A stretch of DNA of 57,373 nucleotides, from the NCBI GenBank assembly GCA_002304995.1, contig DBPV01000021.1, positions 5,716-63,088 on the forward strand, in the 5' to 3' direction. Source of the stretch: Syntrophaceae bacterium UBA1411. GTDB lineage: Bacteria; Desulfobacterota; Syntrophia; Syntrophales; Smithellaceae. Each line of letters opens with the position of its first letter. Position 1 is the first letter of the stretch. A program made the translations under genes and the position numbers. The notes under the pieces were generated by a model that was given only the letters and a program-made list of their open reading frames with translations, did no database searches and was not told the origin of the DNA. Of this stretch, positions 45,629 to 54,318 are shown in pieces.

Positions 45629-47635
45629 TTATCTCCCGACAAGTTTTAAAAAGTCCGCTTCGCTGATGACGGGAATGCCCAGTGTCCTGGCCTTGTCCAG
45701 TTTGGAGCCGGGTTCGCTGCCCGCGACCACATAGGAGGTTTTGCCGGTGACGGAGGAGAGTACCGTGCCGCCGCGGGCTTCCACCAGGGACTTGGCCTCG
45801 GTTCTGCCCATACTCTCCAGGGAGCCGGTGAAAACGAAAGCCGCGCCGGCAAGCGGCGCGCCGTCGGTTTGGGCCGGTGATTGGGGAGCGAGGCCCGCCC
45901 GGGCAAATTTTGCCATCAGCTTTCGATTGTGGTCTTCCGCGAAAAATTCCACCAGGCTCTGGGCGATTTCCGGTCCGATTTCGTCAAGGGCGGTGAGTGT
46001 GGGCAGATCGGCTTCGATCAGATTCTGCAGGCCGCCGAAATGCCGGGCCAGAATCCCGGCGGTCCGCTCGCCGACGTGGCGGATGCCCAGCGCATAGATG
46101 AACTTGTCCAAGGGCGGCGTCTTGGAGCGGGCGATGGCGTCGAGCAGCTTCCGGACGGATTTTTCGGCCTGTCTGTCCAGCGCCAGAAGCTGCTGGGGTT
46201 GCAGAAAATACAGGTCGGCGGGGTCGGAGATGAGCTTGGCATCGAAAAGCTGCGCGGTGATTTTTTCTCCCAGTCCTTCAATGTCCATCGCGCCGCGCGA
46301 GGCGAAATGACGGATGTGCTCCTTGATTTGCGCGGGGCAGGCGAGGTTGACGCAGCGGTGGGCGGCTTCGCCCTCGCGCCGGACGATGTCCGAGCCGCAT
46401 TCCGGACAGTGGACGGGCATGCTGAATGCCTTTTCCCGGCCGGTCCGTTTGTCGGCCAGAGCCCGGACAACTTCGGGAATGACGTCTCCGGCGCGCTGCA
46501 CGACGACCGTGTCGCCGATGCGGATGTCTTTTTTGAGCACTTCATCCTCGTTGTGCAGCGTGGCGCGGCTGACCACGACGCCGCCGACGGTGACCGGCTC
46601 CATCACGGCGACGGGCGTGAGCGTGCCGGTCCGGCCCACCTGAACGATGATGTCGCAAACGACGGTGACGGCCTGCTGGGCGGGAAACTTGCAGGCCAGC
46701 GCCCAGCGTGGCGACCGCGACACGCTGCCCAGGAGGTCCTGCAGGGTCAGGGCGTTGACTTTCAGCACGACGCCGTCAATGTCGTAGGGAAGGGACGGGC
46801 GCAGCGCTCCGATTTCTGTGAAATAGGCCAGGCCGGCGGCAATGTCCGGCGCCCGGCGGACGAGCGGATTCACGGGAAAGCCCCAGGCGGCGAGGGCTTC
46901 AAGGATTTCCCAATGCGTGGCAAAAGCGGCGCCCCGGACCAGACCTGCGCCGTAGAGAAAAATATTCAGCGGGCGGCGGGCGGTGATTTTCGCGTCGAGC
47001 TGTCTCAGCGAGCCGGCGGCCGCGTTGCGCGGATTCGCAAACGGATCTTCGCCCTGGATTGCGCGGCGCCGGTTGAGCTTCTCAAACGGCTTTTTTTCCA
47101 TGTACACTTCGCCGCGGACTTCGAGAAATTCCGGAAAAGGGCGGGCGGCGGAATGCAGTTTGAGAGGCAGCGCACCGATGGTCCGGAGGTTCTGGGTGAC
47201 GTCTTCGCCCGTCGTTCCGTCGCCGCGTGTCGCGCCGCGGCTGAACAGACCGTTTTCATAGATCAGGTTGACGGCCAGGCCGTCGAGCTTCGGCTCCGCG
47301 ACATAGTCGATGACGCCGGTGCCGGCCAGACGGCGGAGCCGCGCGTCGAATTCCAGAATGTCCTCGGAAGAAAAAGCATTGGCCAGGCTGAGCATCGGCT
47401 GCGGATGGCTGAAGGGGGAGAATTTGGCAAGCGGTGCGGCGCCGACGCGCTGGGTGGGCGAGGACGCGAGATCGTCATCCGGATAGAGCGCCTCCAGCTC
47501 CTGAAGGTCTTTCATCAGACGGTCGTATTCGGCGTCGGATATTTCGGGCGCGTCCTGCTGATAGTAACGGGCGTTGTGGTACGCGATCATTTTTCGCAGT
47601 TCGGCAATGCGCCTGACGGCTTTTTCCTGATCCAT
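45629..47635 (-). CDS. ligA: NAD-dependent DNA ligase LigA
   Basis: Seals nicks in replication and repair using NAD+. The 668-residue enzyme has all domains in order: Ia (NAD binding), adenylation domain with K116 in EPKLDGLAV, OB fold, a four-Cys zinc finger (CPECGSD...CVNLACPAQ), helix-hairpin-helix repeats and a C-terminal BRCT domain. The ATG overlaps the stop of the upstream small gene by one base. A 703-codon open frame runs antisense through it, as expected for GC-rich DNA. Confidence 0.97.
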   Translation of the reverse strand: MDQEKAVRRIAELRKMIAYHNARYYQQDAPEISDAEYDRLMKDLQELEALYPDDDLASSPTQRVGAAPLAKFSPFSHPQPMLSLANAFSSEDILEFDARLRRLAGTGVIDYVAEPKLDGLAVNLIYENGLFSRGATRGDGTTGEDVTQNLRTIGALPLKLHSAARPFPEFLEVRGEVYMEKKPFEKLNRRRAIQGEDPFANPRNAAAGSLRQLDAKITARRPLNIFLYGAGLVRGAAFATHWEILEALAAWGFPVNPLVRRAPDIAAGLAYFTEIGALRPSLPYDIDGVVLKVNALTLQDLLGSVSRSPRWALACKFPAQQAVTVVCDIIVQVGRTGTLTPVAVMEPVTVGGVVVSRATLHNEDEVLKKDIRIGDTVVVQRAGDVIPEVVRALADKRTGREKAFSMPVHCPECGSDIVRREGEAAHRCVNLACPAQIKEHIRHFASRGAMDIEGLGEKITAQLFDAKLISDPADLYFLQPQQLLALDRQAEKSVRKLLDAIARSKTPPLDKFIYALGIRHVGERTAGILARHFGGLQNLIEADLPTLTALDEIGPEIAQSLVEFFAEDHNRKLMAKFARAGLAPQSPAQTDGAPLAGAAFVFTGSLESMGRTEAKSLVEARGGTVLSSVTGKTSYVVAGSEPGSKLDKARTLGIPVISEADFLKLVGR

Positions 47636-47922
47636 TATTTAACCAGTCGCAGGGGTGGTTTGTGCGGTTTGTCCGGTTTGTCGGGCGCGGAGGGCGCGCC
47701 GCCCTTCTTTTGCGCTTTGAGCATTTCTTCGTTGAAGATGGCGTTTTTCACCCGGACGGCGTTGATGATGGCGAAGATGATGACGGATTTTTCCCATTCG
47801 GGCGTGCGGGAGAAGTTCTCCATTTTCGTTTTGTACGTCTCCCACAACGCCATCAGGGACGCCTCGTCCAGATGCCGGATGTTTTCGGCAATTTTATTTA
47901 AGGAATCTTCCAGTTTGCTCAT
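47635..47922 (-). CDS. Small hypothetical protein upstream of ligA
   Basis: 95 residues, not recognised. The first 65 residues are predicted helical (LNKIAENIRHLDEASLMALW) with a conserved-looking core, and the last 30 are Pro/Lys-rich (PDKPDKPHKPPLRLVK) and probably unstructured. It is translationally coupled to ligA by a TAATG-like junction, so it is likely expressed with it. The ATG at 47922 lies only 6 bases from a good -10 element and has no ribosome site, so the message may be leaderless. An internal ATG (MALWETYK) with GAGG upstream is the alternative start. Confidence 0.7.
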   Translation of the reverse strand: MSKLEDSLNKIAENIRHLDEASLMALWETYKTKMENFSRTPEWEKSVIIFAIINAVRVKNAIFNEEMLKAQKKGGAPSAPDKPDKPHKPPLRLVK

Positions 47923-47928
47923 GGATAA

Positions 47929-47957
47929 ATTTTATCGTGGCCGCAAAGCAAAGTCAA
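47929..47957 (-). promoter_or_regulatory. Promoter of the small gene-ligA-acyP unit
   Basis: Minus-strand TTGACT (47952-47957) and TAAAAT (47929-47934) are 17 bases apart. Only 6 bases separate the -10 from the ATG at 47922. Confidence 0.6.
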
Positions 47958-47995
47958 ATCGCTTTTTGAACAACGAGGGCGTGTGCAAATAACGC

Positions 47996-48025
47996 TTGTA
48001 ATTTTTTCGTCTTATCGCTAATAAT
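47996..48025 (+). promoter_or_regulatory. Possible promoter of the YfcE-HIT-LapA-Mut7-C unit
   Basis: TTGTAA (47996-48001) and AATAAT (48020-48025) with an 18-base spacer, 10 bases before the first ATG. Confidence 0.45.
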
Positions 48026-48034
48026 CCGAAACCG

Positions 48035-48532
48035 ATGATGAAGCAAAAGACAGTCAGGATCGGCGTGGTGTCCGATACGCATCTTTCCGGTTTTGACGAG
48101 AATCTCAAGAAAAATATTGACGAGCATTTTTCCGACGTCGATCTGGTGTTTCATGCCGGGGATCTGGTTGATTTGTGTGTGCTCGATCTTTTTGGTGACA
48201 CAGAGGTCCGGGCGGTATCCGGCAACATGGACAACCGCCGGGTGCGGGAGGCTCTTCCCGATGAGCGGGTGATGGAGATCGGCGGATTTCGGATCGGCCT
48301 TATACACGGCTGGGGATCGCCCGAGGGGCTGGAAAGAAAACTGGCGGATAAACTGGGGAAGGTGGACTGCATTGTCTTCGGTCACACGCATTGCCCGGTG
48401 AACAAGGTGATCGATGGAATTTATTTTTTCAATCCGGGGTCCGCGGTCGACAGGCGGATGGCCAGATTCAGAAGCCTCGGCATTCTGGAAATCGGCCGGG
48501 ACATTACAGGCAGAATCATTCCCCTCACGTGA
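48035..48532 (+). CDS. YfcE/MJ0936-family metallophosphoesterase
   Basis: 165-residue calcineurin-like phosphodiesterase. All metal-binding motifs are present: GVVSDTHLS, FHAGDLVD, VSGNMDN, IHGWG and FGHTHCPV. Family members act on generic phosphodiesters in vitro; the natural substrate is unclear. Two consecutive ATGs (48035, 48038) are possible starts. It heads a run of four closely spaced genes. Confidence 0.9.
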   Translation: MMKQKTVRIGVVSDTHLSGFDENLKKNIDEHFSDVDLVFHAGDLVDLCVLDLFGDTEVRAVSGNMDNRRVREALPDERVMEIGGFRIGLIHGWGSPEGLERKLADKLGKVDCIVFGHTHCPVNKVIDGIYFFNPGSAVDRRMARFRSLGILEIGRDITGRIIPLT

Positions 48533-48553
48533 AGCGGATTGCGCCGGACAGGG

Positions 48554-49057
48554 ATGAAGCGTATGGAAACGATGTTTGCCCCCTGGCGGATGGAGTATCT
48601 GGTGAGCAAGAAACCCGAAGGATGCATTTTTTGCAAGTGTTCGATACGCTGCGACGACTATATCGTGTATGAAGGCAGCACCTGTTTTGTGATGCTCAAC
48701 CGCTATCCCTATGTGAACGGTCATCTGATGATCATTCCCGACCGCCATCTGGGAAGCGTCGCGGAAATGACGGCCGAGGAGCGGCTGGAAATGTTTTTCC
48801 TGCTCGACATCTCCATCAAGGTCATGCGGGAAAATTTGAATCCCGACGGATTCAACGTCGGCATGAACCTGGGAAAGGCGGCGGGAGCGGGTGTCGCGGA
48901 GCATCTCCACATGCATGTTCTTCCCCGCTGGGAAGGCGATACCAATTTTATGAGCGTCATCGGCAACGTGCGCGTCGTTCCGGAGGATCTGGCGGTGACT
49001 GCCGCGAAATTCGCTCCTCTGTTTCAAAAATATGCCGGGGAGGGTGGAAATCGATGA
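48554..49057 (+). CDS. HIT-family nucleotide hydrolase/phosphorylase
   Basis: HIT proteins hydrolyse or phosphorolyse dinucleoside polyphosphates and adenylylated amines. The 167-residue protein has FAPWRMEYL near the N-terminus, a zinc-binding CIFCKCSIRC, LNRYPYVNGHLMI and the catalytic triad AEHLHMHVLPRW. This is the pattern of the Fhit-like branch that resembles AP4A phosphorylase. Starts at 48554 and 48563 are both plausible. Its stop overlaps the next ATG (ATGA). Confidence 0.9.
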   Translation: MKRMETMFAPWRMEYLVSKKPEGCIFCKCSIRCDDYIVYEGSTCFVMLNRYPYVNGHLMIIPDRHLGSVAEMTAEERLEMFFLLDISIKVMRENLNPDGFNVGMNLGKAAGAGVAEHLHMHVLPRWEGDTNFMSVIGNVRVVPEDLAVTAAKFAPLFQKYAGEGGNR

Positions 49058-49374
49058 AGATATTTTATCTGATACTGACCATTTTATTTGCTTTCTTTAT
49101 TGTGACTTTTTCCCGATTCAACGAACAGAGCGTCACGATCAAATACTACTACATCCAGGACATCGTCGTGCCGGCCTACATGCTGATTTTCGTCGCCCTG
49201 CTGGTGGGAGTGGTCATCACGGGCCTCCTGGGGGTCGTGGAACGGTTTCGCCTCAACCGCACGATCAGCCGACTCAACAAGACCATCCGCGATTTGCGCA
49301 AGGAGCTCCGGGACAGCGAAGCGCCGCCCATCATCGACGAGCGCAAGAAAGCGCCCCCTGCTCCAACGCCATGA
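49054..49374 (+). CDS. lapA: LapA-domain membrane protein
   Basis: 106-residue protein with two membrane helices (about 3-20 and 40-62) followed by a coiled-coil segment and a Pro-rich tail, matching the LapA/YciS (DUF1049) family. In E. coli LapA works with LapB to control LpxC turnover and thus LPS synthesis, but no lapB is seen here. Translation is coupled to both neighbours through ATGA overlaps. Confidence 0.8.
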   Translation: MKIFYLILTILFAFFIVTFSRFNEQSVTIKYYYIQDIVVPAYMLIFVALLVGVVITGLLGVVERFRLNRTISRLNKTIRDLRKELRDSEAPPIIDERKKAPPAPTP

Positions 49375-49847
49375 CGGCCGCCGGCGGATTCATCACCGAT
49401 GCCTCGCTGGCGGGGCTGGCCCGGTGGCTGAGGCTCCTGGGCTTCGACACGGTGGTGTATCCGGAAGCGGCGGGGCGGCCGATGCTGCGCCTTGCGGCTC
49501 GGGAGGGCCGGATCGTGCTGACGCGGCGCCGGGATCTTCTCGACCGGCAGTATTCCGGCCGCGTGGAGCTGGTGCCGGCGCAGGACGTGGGCAGTCAGCT
49601 GCATCATGTTGTTGCCGAACTTGCTCTCGAGATTTCTCCCCAGAGGATGCTCGGCATTTGTCTTTCCTGCAACCGCAAACTTGTTGCCGTCGGGCGCGAA
49701 GAAGTCCGCGATCGTGTGCCGCCCTACGTCTTCGAAACCTGCGGGGACTTCAATCGGTGCGACGGCTGCGGCAAAATCTTCTGGAAGGGCACGCATGTCC
49801 GCAGAGCCGTGCAGTTTTTGGAAAATCACCACATTGAAATAAAATAG
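49371..49847 (+). CDS. Mut7-C RNase-domain protein
   Basis: 158-residue PIN-like fold protein of the Mut7-C family, related to the C-terminal domain of C. elegans Mut-7 and to bacterial predicted RNases. It has FITDASLAGLARWLRLLGFDT (first acidic residue), ILTRRRDLL-type VLTRRRDLL, and a C-terminal zinc ribbon (CLSCN...CDGCGKIFWKGTH). Some homologues carry an N-terminal ubiquitin-like domain; this one does not. The ATG at 49371 overlaps the lapA stop. RNA target unknown. Confidence 0.85.
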   Translation: MTAAGGFITDASLAGLARWLRLLGFDTVVYPEAAGRPMLRLAAREGRIVLTRRRDLLDRQYSGRVELVPAQDVGSQLHHVVAELALEISPQRMLGICLSCNRKLVAVGREEVRDRVPPYVFETCGDFNRCDGCGKIFWKGTHVRRAVQFLENHHIEIK

Positions 49848-49867
49848 GAATAGAGGCCGGCCGGCCG

Positions 49868-50362
49868 TTACAGAGGCGTTGCGCAGTCGCGGTCGTCGCC
49901 CTGGATTTTTTCCATGGCGTGGGTCAGGGCGGGCAGGACGACGGACAGGTTTTCCCGCGCGCCCTTGGGGCTGCCGGGGAGATTGATGATGAGCGAGCGG
50001 CCGCGGATGCCGGCCATTGCCCGGGAAATCATGGCGTGCGGCGTAATCTTCATGCTGGCGGCCCGCATGGCCTCCGCCAGTCCGGGAATTTCCTTGTCCA
50101 GCACCTGGCGGGTGGCGTCCGGCGTCAGATCGCGCGGGCTGACACCCGTGCCGCCGGTCGTCAGGATCAGATCCAGCTTTTCTTCATCCGCCATCCGAAT
50201 AAGGGCTGCGACAATCTGCTCGACTTCGTCGGGGATGATGACCGTTTCCACGATGGAAACGGCGGCGCCCGCCAGCATTTCAGCGATGACGGGGCCGCTC
50301 TTGTCTTCCCGTTTGCCCTGTGAGCCTTTATCGCTCACTGTGATGATGCCCGCACGGAACAT
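49868..50362 (-). CDS. mog: Molybdopterin adenylyltransferase (MogA/MoaB family)
   Basis: Activates molybdopterin by adenylylation before molybdenum insertion. The 164-residue protein has AGIITVSDKGSQGKREDKSG, LTTGGTGVSPRDLTPDAT and NLPGSPKGARENL, the MPT- and nucleotide-binding loops. Length fits MoaB/Mog. It lies 4 bases after the EF-G-like gene on the same strand and converges with the Mut7-C gene. Its presence implies Mo- or W-dependent enzymes in the cell, as in many anaerobes. Confidence 0.93.
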   Translation of the reverse strand: MFRAGIITVSDKGSQGKREDKSGPVIAEMLAGAAVSIVETVIIPDEVEQIVAALIRMADEEKLDLILTTGGTGVSPRDLTPDATRQVLDKEIPGLAEAMRAASMKITPHAMISRAMAGIRGRSLIINLPGSPKGARENLSVVLPALTHAMEKIQGDDRDCATPL

Positions 50363-50366
50363 AAAG

Positions 50367-52448
50367 TTATTCTTCTGCGCTTTTCTTGGCTTCGGCGATG
50401 ATCTTTTCGGCGATGAACGCCGGAACTTCCTCGTAGTGCGAAGGCGTGTAGGTGAAGTTGCCGCGTCCGCTGGTCATGGACCGCAGATCGGGGGCGTACT
50501 TCAGAATTTCCGCCAGCGGGACCTGGCCTTTGATAACCTGATTGGTTCCGTTGGTGTCCATTCCCTGAACGCGTCCGCGCCGGCTGTTGAGATCGCCGAT
50601 GACGTCGCCCATGTATTCATCCGGCACTTCGATGGCAATATTCACGATCGGTTCAAGGAGCACCGGCTGGCATTCCATCACGCCTTTCTGAAACGCCATG
50701 GAGCCGGCGATTTTGAAGGCCATTTCCGAAGAATCGACGGTGTGGTAGGAGCCGTCCACCAGGGAAATGCGGAAATCGACGACCGGATAGCCGGCGATAA
50801 CGCCCTTGGCGGCCGCTTCGACAATGCCTTTTTCCACGGCGGGCCGGTACTGGCCGGGAATGACGCCGCCGACGATTTTATCCTGGAACTCAAAGCCAGA
50901 GCCGCGCGGCAGAGGTTCGATATCGATCCAGCAGTCGCCGAACTGGCCGCGTCCGCCGGACTGCTTCTTGTAGCGGCCCTGCACGTTGGTTTTGCCCTTG
51001 ATCGTTTCCAGATAAGGAACTTTCGGCGTGTTGAGGTTCACTTCGACGCCGAATTTCCGCTTCATTTTTTCGATGTTGACTTCAATGTGCACCTGCCCCA
51101 TGCCGGAGAGGATCATTTCCTTGGTCTGCGTGTTGCGCGTGAAGACGATCGTCGGATCTTCCTCCACCAGGCGGTGAATGGACGACGCGATCTTGTCTTC
51201 ATCGCCGCGGGATTTCGGTTCGACGGCGAAGGACATGATGGGCGGCGGAACCTCCACCCGGGCGAAGACGACGGGGGATTTTTCATTGCACAGCGTATCG
51301 CCCGTAGCGGTTTCCTTGAGTTTGGCCACGCCGGCGATGTCGCCGGGAATCAGCACTTCCGCCTGTTTCTGGTTTTTGCCTTCCAGAAAGAAAATATGGC
51401 CGAATTTTTCCGTGATCTTTTTTGAGGAGTTGTATACGGCGGAATCCGAACTGAGCTTTCCGGAATACACCCGAAACAGCGTCAGACGGCCCGCATAGGG
51501 ATCCGCAATGGTTTTAAAGACGATGGCGGAGAAGGCTTCGTCTTCCGAGGGTTTTCTTTCCTCGACGTCCTGCGTTCCCGGTTTGGTCCCTTTGACCGGC
51601 CCGCGGTCAACCGGCGATGCGAAGGCGCTGACGGCCAGATCCATAAGCAGCGCGACGCCGATGCCTTTGGCGGCCGATCCGCAGAGGACCGGAACGATGC
51701 CGCCGGAAATGACGCCCTTTCTCAAGCCCGCTTTGATTTCGTCCGCGGACAATTCGCCTTCTTCGAGGTATTTGTTCATCAGGTTTTCATCCGCTTCCGC
51801 GATGTCCTCCACCATGGAAGACCGGAGCGCATTGGCTTCTTCGAGCAGGTCGGCGGGGATATCGACGGCTTTGCCGACGCCTTTGTTGTCGGCAAACGTG
51901 TAAGCCTTCATGGCGATCAGGTCCACAATGCCCTGAAACTTGTCTTCCGCGCCGATGGGCAGGCAGACGGGAGTGCCTTTCTTTTTCAGTTTTGCCTTGA
52001 CGCTTTCGAGCGCCTTGCCGAAATCCGCGCGTTCACGATCCATGCGGTTGATGAAAATGATACGGGGCAGGGCGTAGGCATCAGCGATTTCCCACACTTT
52101 CTGCGTCTGGAATTCCACGCCGCCCACGGAATCGATGACCACCAGGGCGTTGTCGACGACGCTCAGCGAACAGGTAATATCGTAGGTGAAATTGGAGTCG
52201 CCCGGAGTATCCAACAGGTTGATTTTGTGTTTGTCCCACTCGATGAAATTGGCTGCCGACGAAATGGAGACGTGCCGTTTTTGTTCTTCCGGCTCATAGT
52301 CCATACTGGAAGTGTTGTCGTCAACGCGGCCCAGACGTTCATTTTTGCCGGAAACATACAGGAGCGATTCACAAAGAGAGGTTTTCCCGGTGCCGCCGTG
52401 GCCGATGACGGCGAGATTTCTGAGTTGTTTGGATTCGTACTTTGCCAT
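50367..52448 (-). CDS. EF-G-II-like translational GTPase
   Basis: 693-residue paralogue of elongation factor G with all five domains. Its sequence is close to Thermus EF-G-2: RYKKQSGGRGQFGDCW and YHTVDSSEMAFKIA. The P-loop is GHGGTGKTS and the G4 motif NRMD. In switch II the normally catalytic DTPGH is DTPGD (about residue 82), so GTP hydrolysis may work differently. Loss or change of this His is known in the EF-G-II clade. Its cellular role is not settled and it is not the main EF-G. AAAGGAG precedes the ATG. mog follows. Confidence 0.93.
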   Translation of the reverse strand: MAKYESKQLRNLAVIGHGGTGKTSLCESLLYVSGKNERLGRVDDNTSSMDYEPEEQKRHVSISSAANFIEWDKHKINLLDTPGDSNFTYDITCSLSVVDNALVVIDSVGGVEFQTQKVWEIADAYALPRIIFINRMDRERADFGKALESVKAKLKKKGTPVCLPIGAEDKFQGIVDLIAMKAYTFADNKGVGKAVDIPADLLEEANALRSSMVEDIAEADENLMNKYLEEGELSADEIKAGLRKGVISGGIVPVLCGSAAKGIGVALLMDLAVSAFASPVDRGPVKGTKPGTQDVEERKPSEDEAFSAIVFKTIADPYAGRLTLFRVYSGKLSSDSAVYNSSKKITEKFGHIFFLEGKNQKQAEVLIPGDIAGVAKLKETATGDTLCNEKSPVVFARVEVPPPIMSFAVEPKSRGDEDKIASSIHRLVEEDPTIVFTRNTQTKEMILSGMGQVHIEVNIEKMKRKFGVEVNLNTPKVPYLETIKGKTNVQGRYKKQSGGRGQFGDCWIDIEPLPRGSGFEFQDKIVGGVIPGQYRPAVEKGIVEAAAKGVIAGYPVVDFRISLVDGSYHTVDSSEMAFKIAGSMAFQKGVMECQPVLLEPIVNIAIEVPDEYMGDVIGDLNSRRGRVQGMDTNGTNQVIKGQVPLAEILKYAPDLRSMTSGRGNFTYTPSHYEEVPAFIAEKIIAEAKKSAEE

Positions 52449-52519
52449 GAAAACTCCTTTCGATTTCTTGCCAAATCCGCAAAAGATTTGCTGAAACGGG
52501 TTCTTGCAGAATGCGGGCT

Positions 52520-52548
52520 TGTTTAGCCTATCCGGCGAGTAAAATCAA
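52520..52548 (-). promoter_or_regulatory. Possible promoter of the EF-G-like gene
   Basis: Minus-strand TTGATT (52543-52548) and TAAACA (52520-52525) are 17 bases apart, about 70 bases before the ATG. The -10 is weak. Confidence 0.4.
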
Positions 52549-52565
52549 GATAATTTTCGGCTTCT

Positions 52566-52609
52566 GGCGTTTGGCAACGCCCGCGGAAGGCGCGGCAGAC
52601 GCCTTGCGG
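52566..52609. repeat. Paired inverted repeats between the ABC permease and EF-G-like genes
   Basis: GGCGT (52566-52570) pairs with ACGCC (52577-52581). A stronger hairpin has AAGGCG (52587-52592) with CGCCTT (52600-52605), extended by CCGC/GCGG with a 2-base bulge. They lie just past the permease stop on the minus strand and could end that transcript, although no U-tract follows. Confidence 0.5.
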
Positions 52610-52625
52610 ACGGGCGGTAGAGCGC

Positions 52626-54314
52626 TTATTTCGCGAGCAGATGTTTTTCGCCGGCTTTCATGGGAAAAAAGACCGCAAAAACGCAGAGGAGCAAAGCGAA
52701 TGCAAAGGACAGGATAAACCACAGGATTGTCCAGAAGGAAAACCCGTGCCCGGAAATTCTCGCCATGAAGATTTTATACACCGGGCCCGCCTCCAGAATG
52801 ATCACCAGCGCGATGAGGCCGAAACTGAGCAGCATGAAAAGCACGCCGCCGAAGCTGGTCGCCGACAGGGCCGGATTTTCCGATTTGAAGTCCGGAAAGC
52901 GCGCTCCCAGCCCGACAGCCAGCGCGACAATGGCCGGAACCAGGCAGAAGATCGTTACAACCGATACGATCATCATAAGCGACGTGACGCCCAGCAGCAG
53001 GTTGGAGGCGACAATCAGAATTTCCGAAAGGATCAGCAGGGGAATGGCGTAGAGAAAAAATTTAATCCAGAGGAACGTTTTCAGCGCCACGGGAGCAGCC
53101 TGGATGATCCAGAAGGCTTCTCCTTCGGTACTCACGGCCGGAAAGACGAAGCGGGCGGCGATGGCCGAAAGCACGAAGGCGGCCAGCCCCACATTCAAAA
53201 ACGAAAAGACGTTCTGAAGATAAACGCTTGAAATCGGCGTCCGGTCCAGGGGCAGAACGGAAAAATTATACAGGTAAACCACAATGAGAGCGCAGATCAG
53301 AAAAAGCTGCGGCCACTGGGTGGAGTCGCGGAAAAAAGAGCGGATTTCCTTGACGGCGACGGCCCGGGCGGGCCGGGAAAGGAATCCCAGCGGAAACTCC
53401 CAGCTGATGCCCCGGTACATCAACGGCGCAAAAAGTCTTTTGGCCGTGGTCTGGGAGCGGGAAAAGCCGCGGAAGTATAACAGGCGGGCGAGCGTATCGT
53501 TGAGAAACAGGAGGAAGAGAAAACAACTGGCGGCAAGCGCCAGATTGAATCCGGAAAGACCCCATTTGCCTTTCAGCGACAGGCGCATCACGTCGGTAAT
53601 CCAGGTGGTGGGAAGCCAAGGCCGGTCGAGCGCCTGCATGGAATTGAGGTAAAGAACCGCCGAGGCGAAGCTGTCCGGATTCACGAGCTGTTCCGGGCGA
53701 ATCAGCCGAAGGACCAAAACCAGCAAAAGCGCGAGCAGAACGCCCAGAATGACGAAGAGTGTGCGGATTTTTCCCGCCGGCAGCAGAGCCGCGCCGCAAA
53801 GGACGATCAGGCTGCTGATGCCCGCGGCGATCAGACACAGGCACAGCACTGCCCCGACGGCCGCCAGATAAAACCCCGGCCCGGCCTGGAACACCCATCC
53901 ATAGGAAAGAATGACAGGAAGGCTGAAGGCGATCACCATCCACGAGGAGTCAAAAGCGCTGCCCAGCCAGCGGGCCCAGAAGATGTCCCGGACCGAAACG
54001 GGCAGGGAATGCACCAGCGAAAGATCGCGGCTCAGGTACAGATGCGACAGGCTGTTGATGATGCTGCTGAACAAAAGCAGGGTAAAGAAGGTGAGCATCA
54101 TCATGGACAAAAGCTTGATGGCCAGAATGTCGCCGAAATCCTGCACGCTCTCGAAGTAGGCGAGTACGCGGTAAAAGATCAGAAAGGCGCCGATCCAGAA
54201 GACGAGACCGACGAGGAGAAAGAGCAGGCGGCGAATTCCCGAGGCGCGGGAACGAAACCCGTTGGCCGCGTCGATGAGCCTGGGCTGTAAAAGGGTCCAT
54301 ACGGCATTGTTCAT
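52626..54314 (-). CDS. ABC-type exporter permease, about 12 membrane helices
   Basis: 562-residue membrane protein with many hydrophobic segments in two halves joined by a cytoplasmic loop, typical of a single-chain permease paired with a lone ABC ATPase. The segment SRDLSLVHSLPVS and the ARAVAVKEIRSFFRD loop resemble ABC-2-type exporter permeases that face the ATPase. It begins 4 bases after the ATPase stop with GGAAGGA upstream. The exported substrate is unknown; the operon also holds a transglutaminase-like protein. Confidence 0.85.
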   Translation of the reverse strand: MNNAVWTLLQPRLIDAANGFRSRASGIRRLLFLLVGLVFWIGAFLIFYRVLAYFESVQDFGDILAIKLLSMMMLTFFTLLLFSSIINSLSHLYLSRDLSLVHSLPVSVRDIFWARWLGSAFDSSWMVIAFSLPVILSYGWVFQAGPGFYLAAVGAVLCLCLIAAGISSLIVLCGAALLPAGKIRTLFVILGVLLALLLVLVLRLIRPEQLVNPDSFASAVLYLNSMQALDRPWLPTTWITDVMRLSLKGKWGLSGFNLALAASCFLFLLFLNDTLARLLYFRGFSRSQTTAKRLFAPLMYRGISWEFPLGFLSRPARAVAVKEIRSFFRDSTQWPQLFLICALIVVYLYNFSVLPLDRTPISSVYLQNVFSFLNVGLAAFVLSAIAARFVFPAVSTEGEAFWIIQAAPVALKTFLWIKFFLYAIPLLILSEILIVASNLLLGVTSLMMIVSVVTIFCLVPAIVALAVGLGARFPDFKSENPALSATSFGGVLFMLLSFGLIALVIILEAGPVYKIFMARISGHGFSFWTILWFILSFAFALLLCVFAVFFPMKAGEKHLLAK

Positions 54315-54318
54315 CTGT

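Noticed and set aside
45881..47992. A 703-codon open frame on the plus strand antisense to ligA
   Set aside because: ligA on the minus strand has all ligase domains and motifs; the antisense frame has no recognisable domain and is a consequence of codon bias.
49857..49868. GGCCGGCCGGCC palindrome between convergent genes
   Set aside because: It is a short low-complexity palindrome without T-run or repeat copy; not enough to call a terminator or site.
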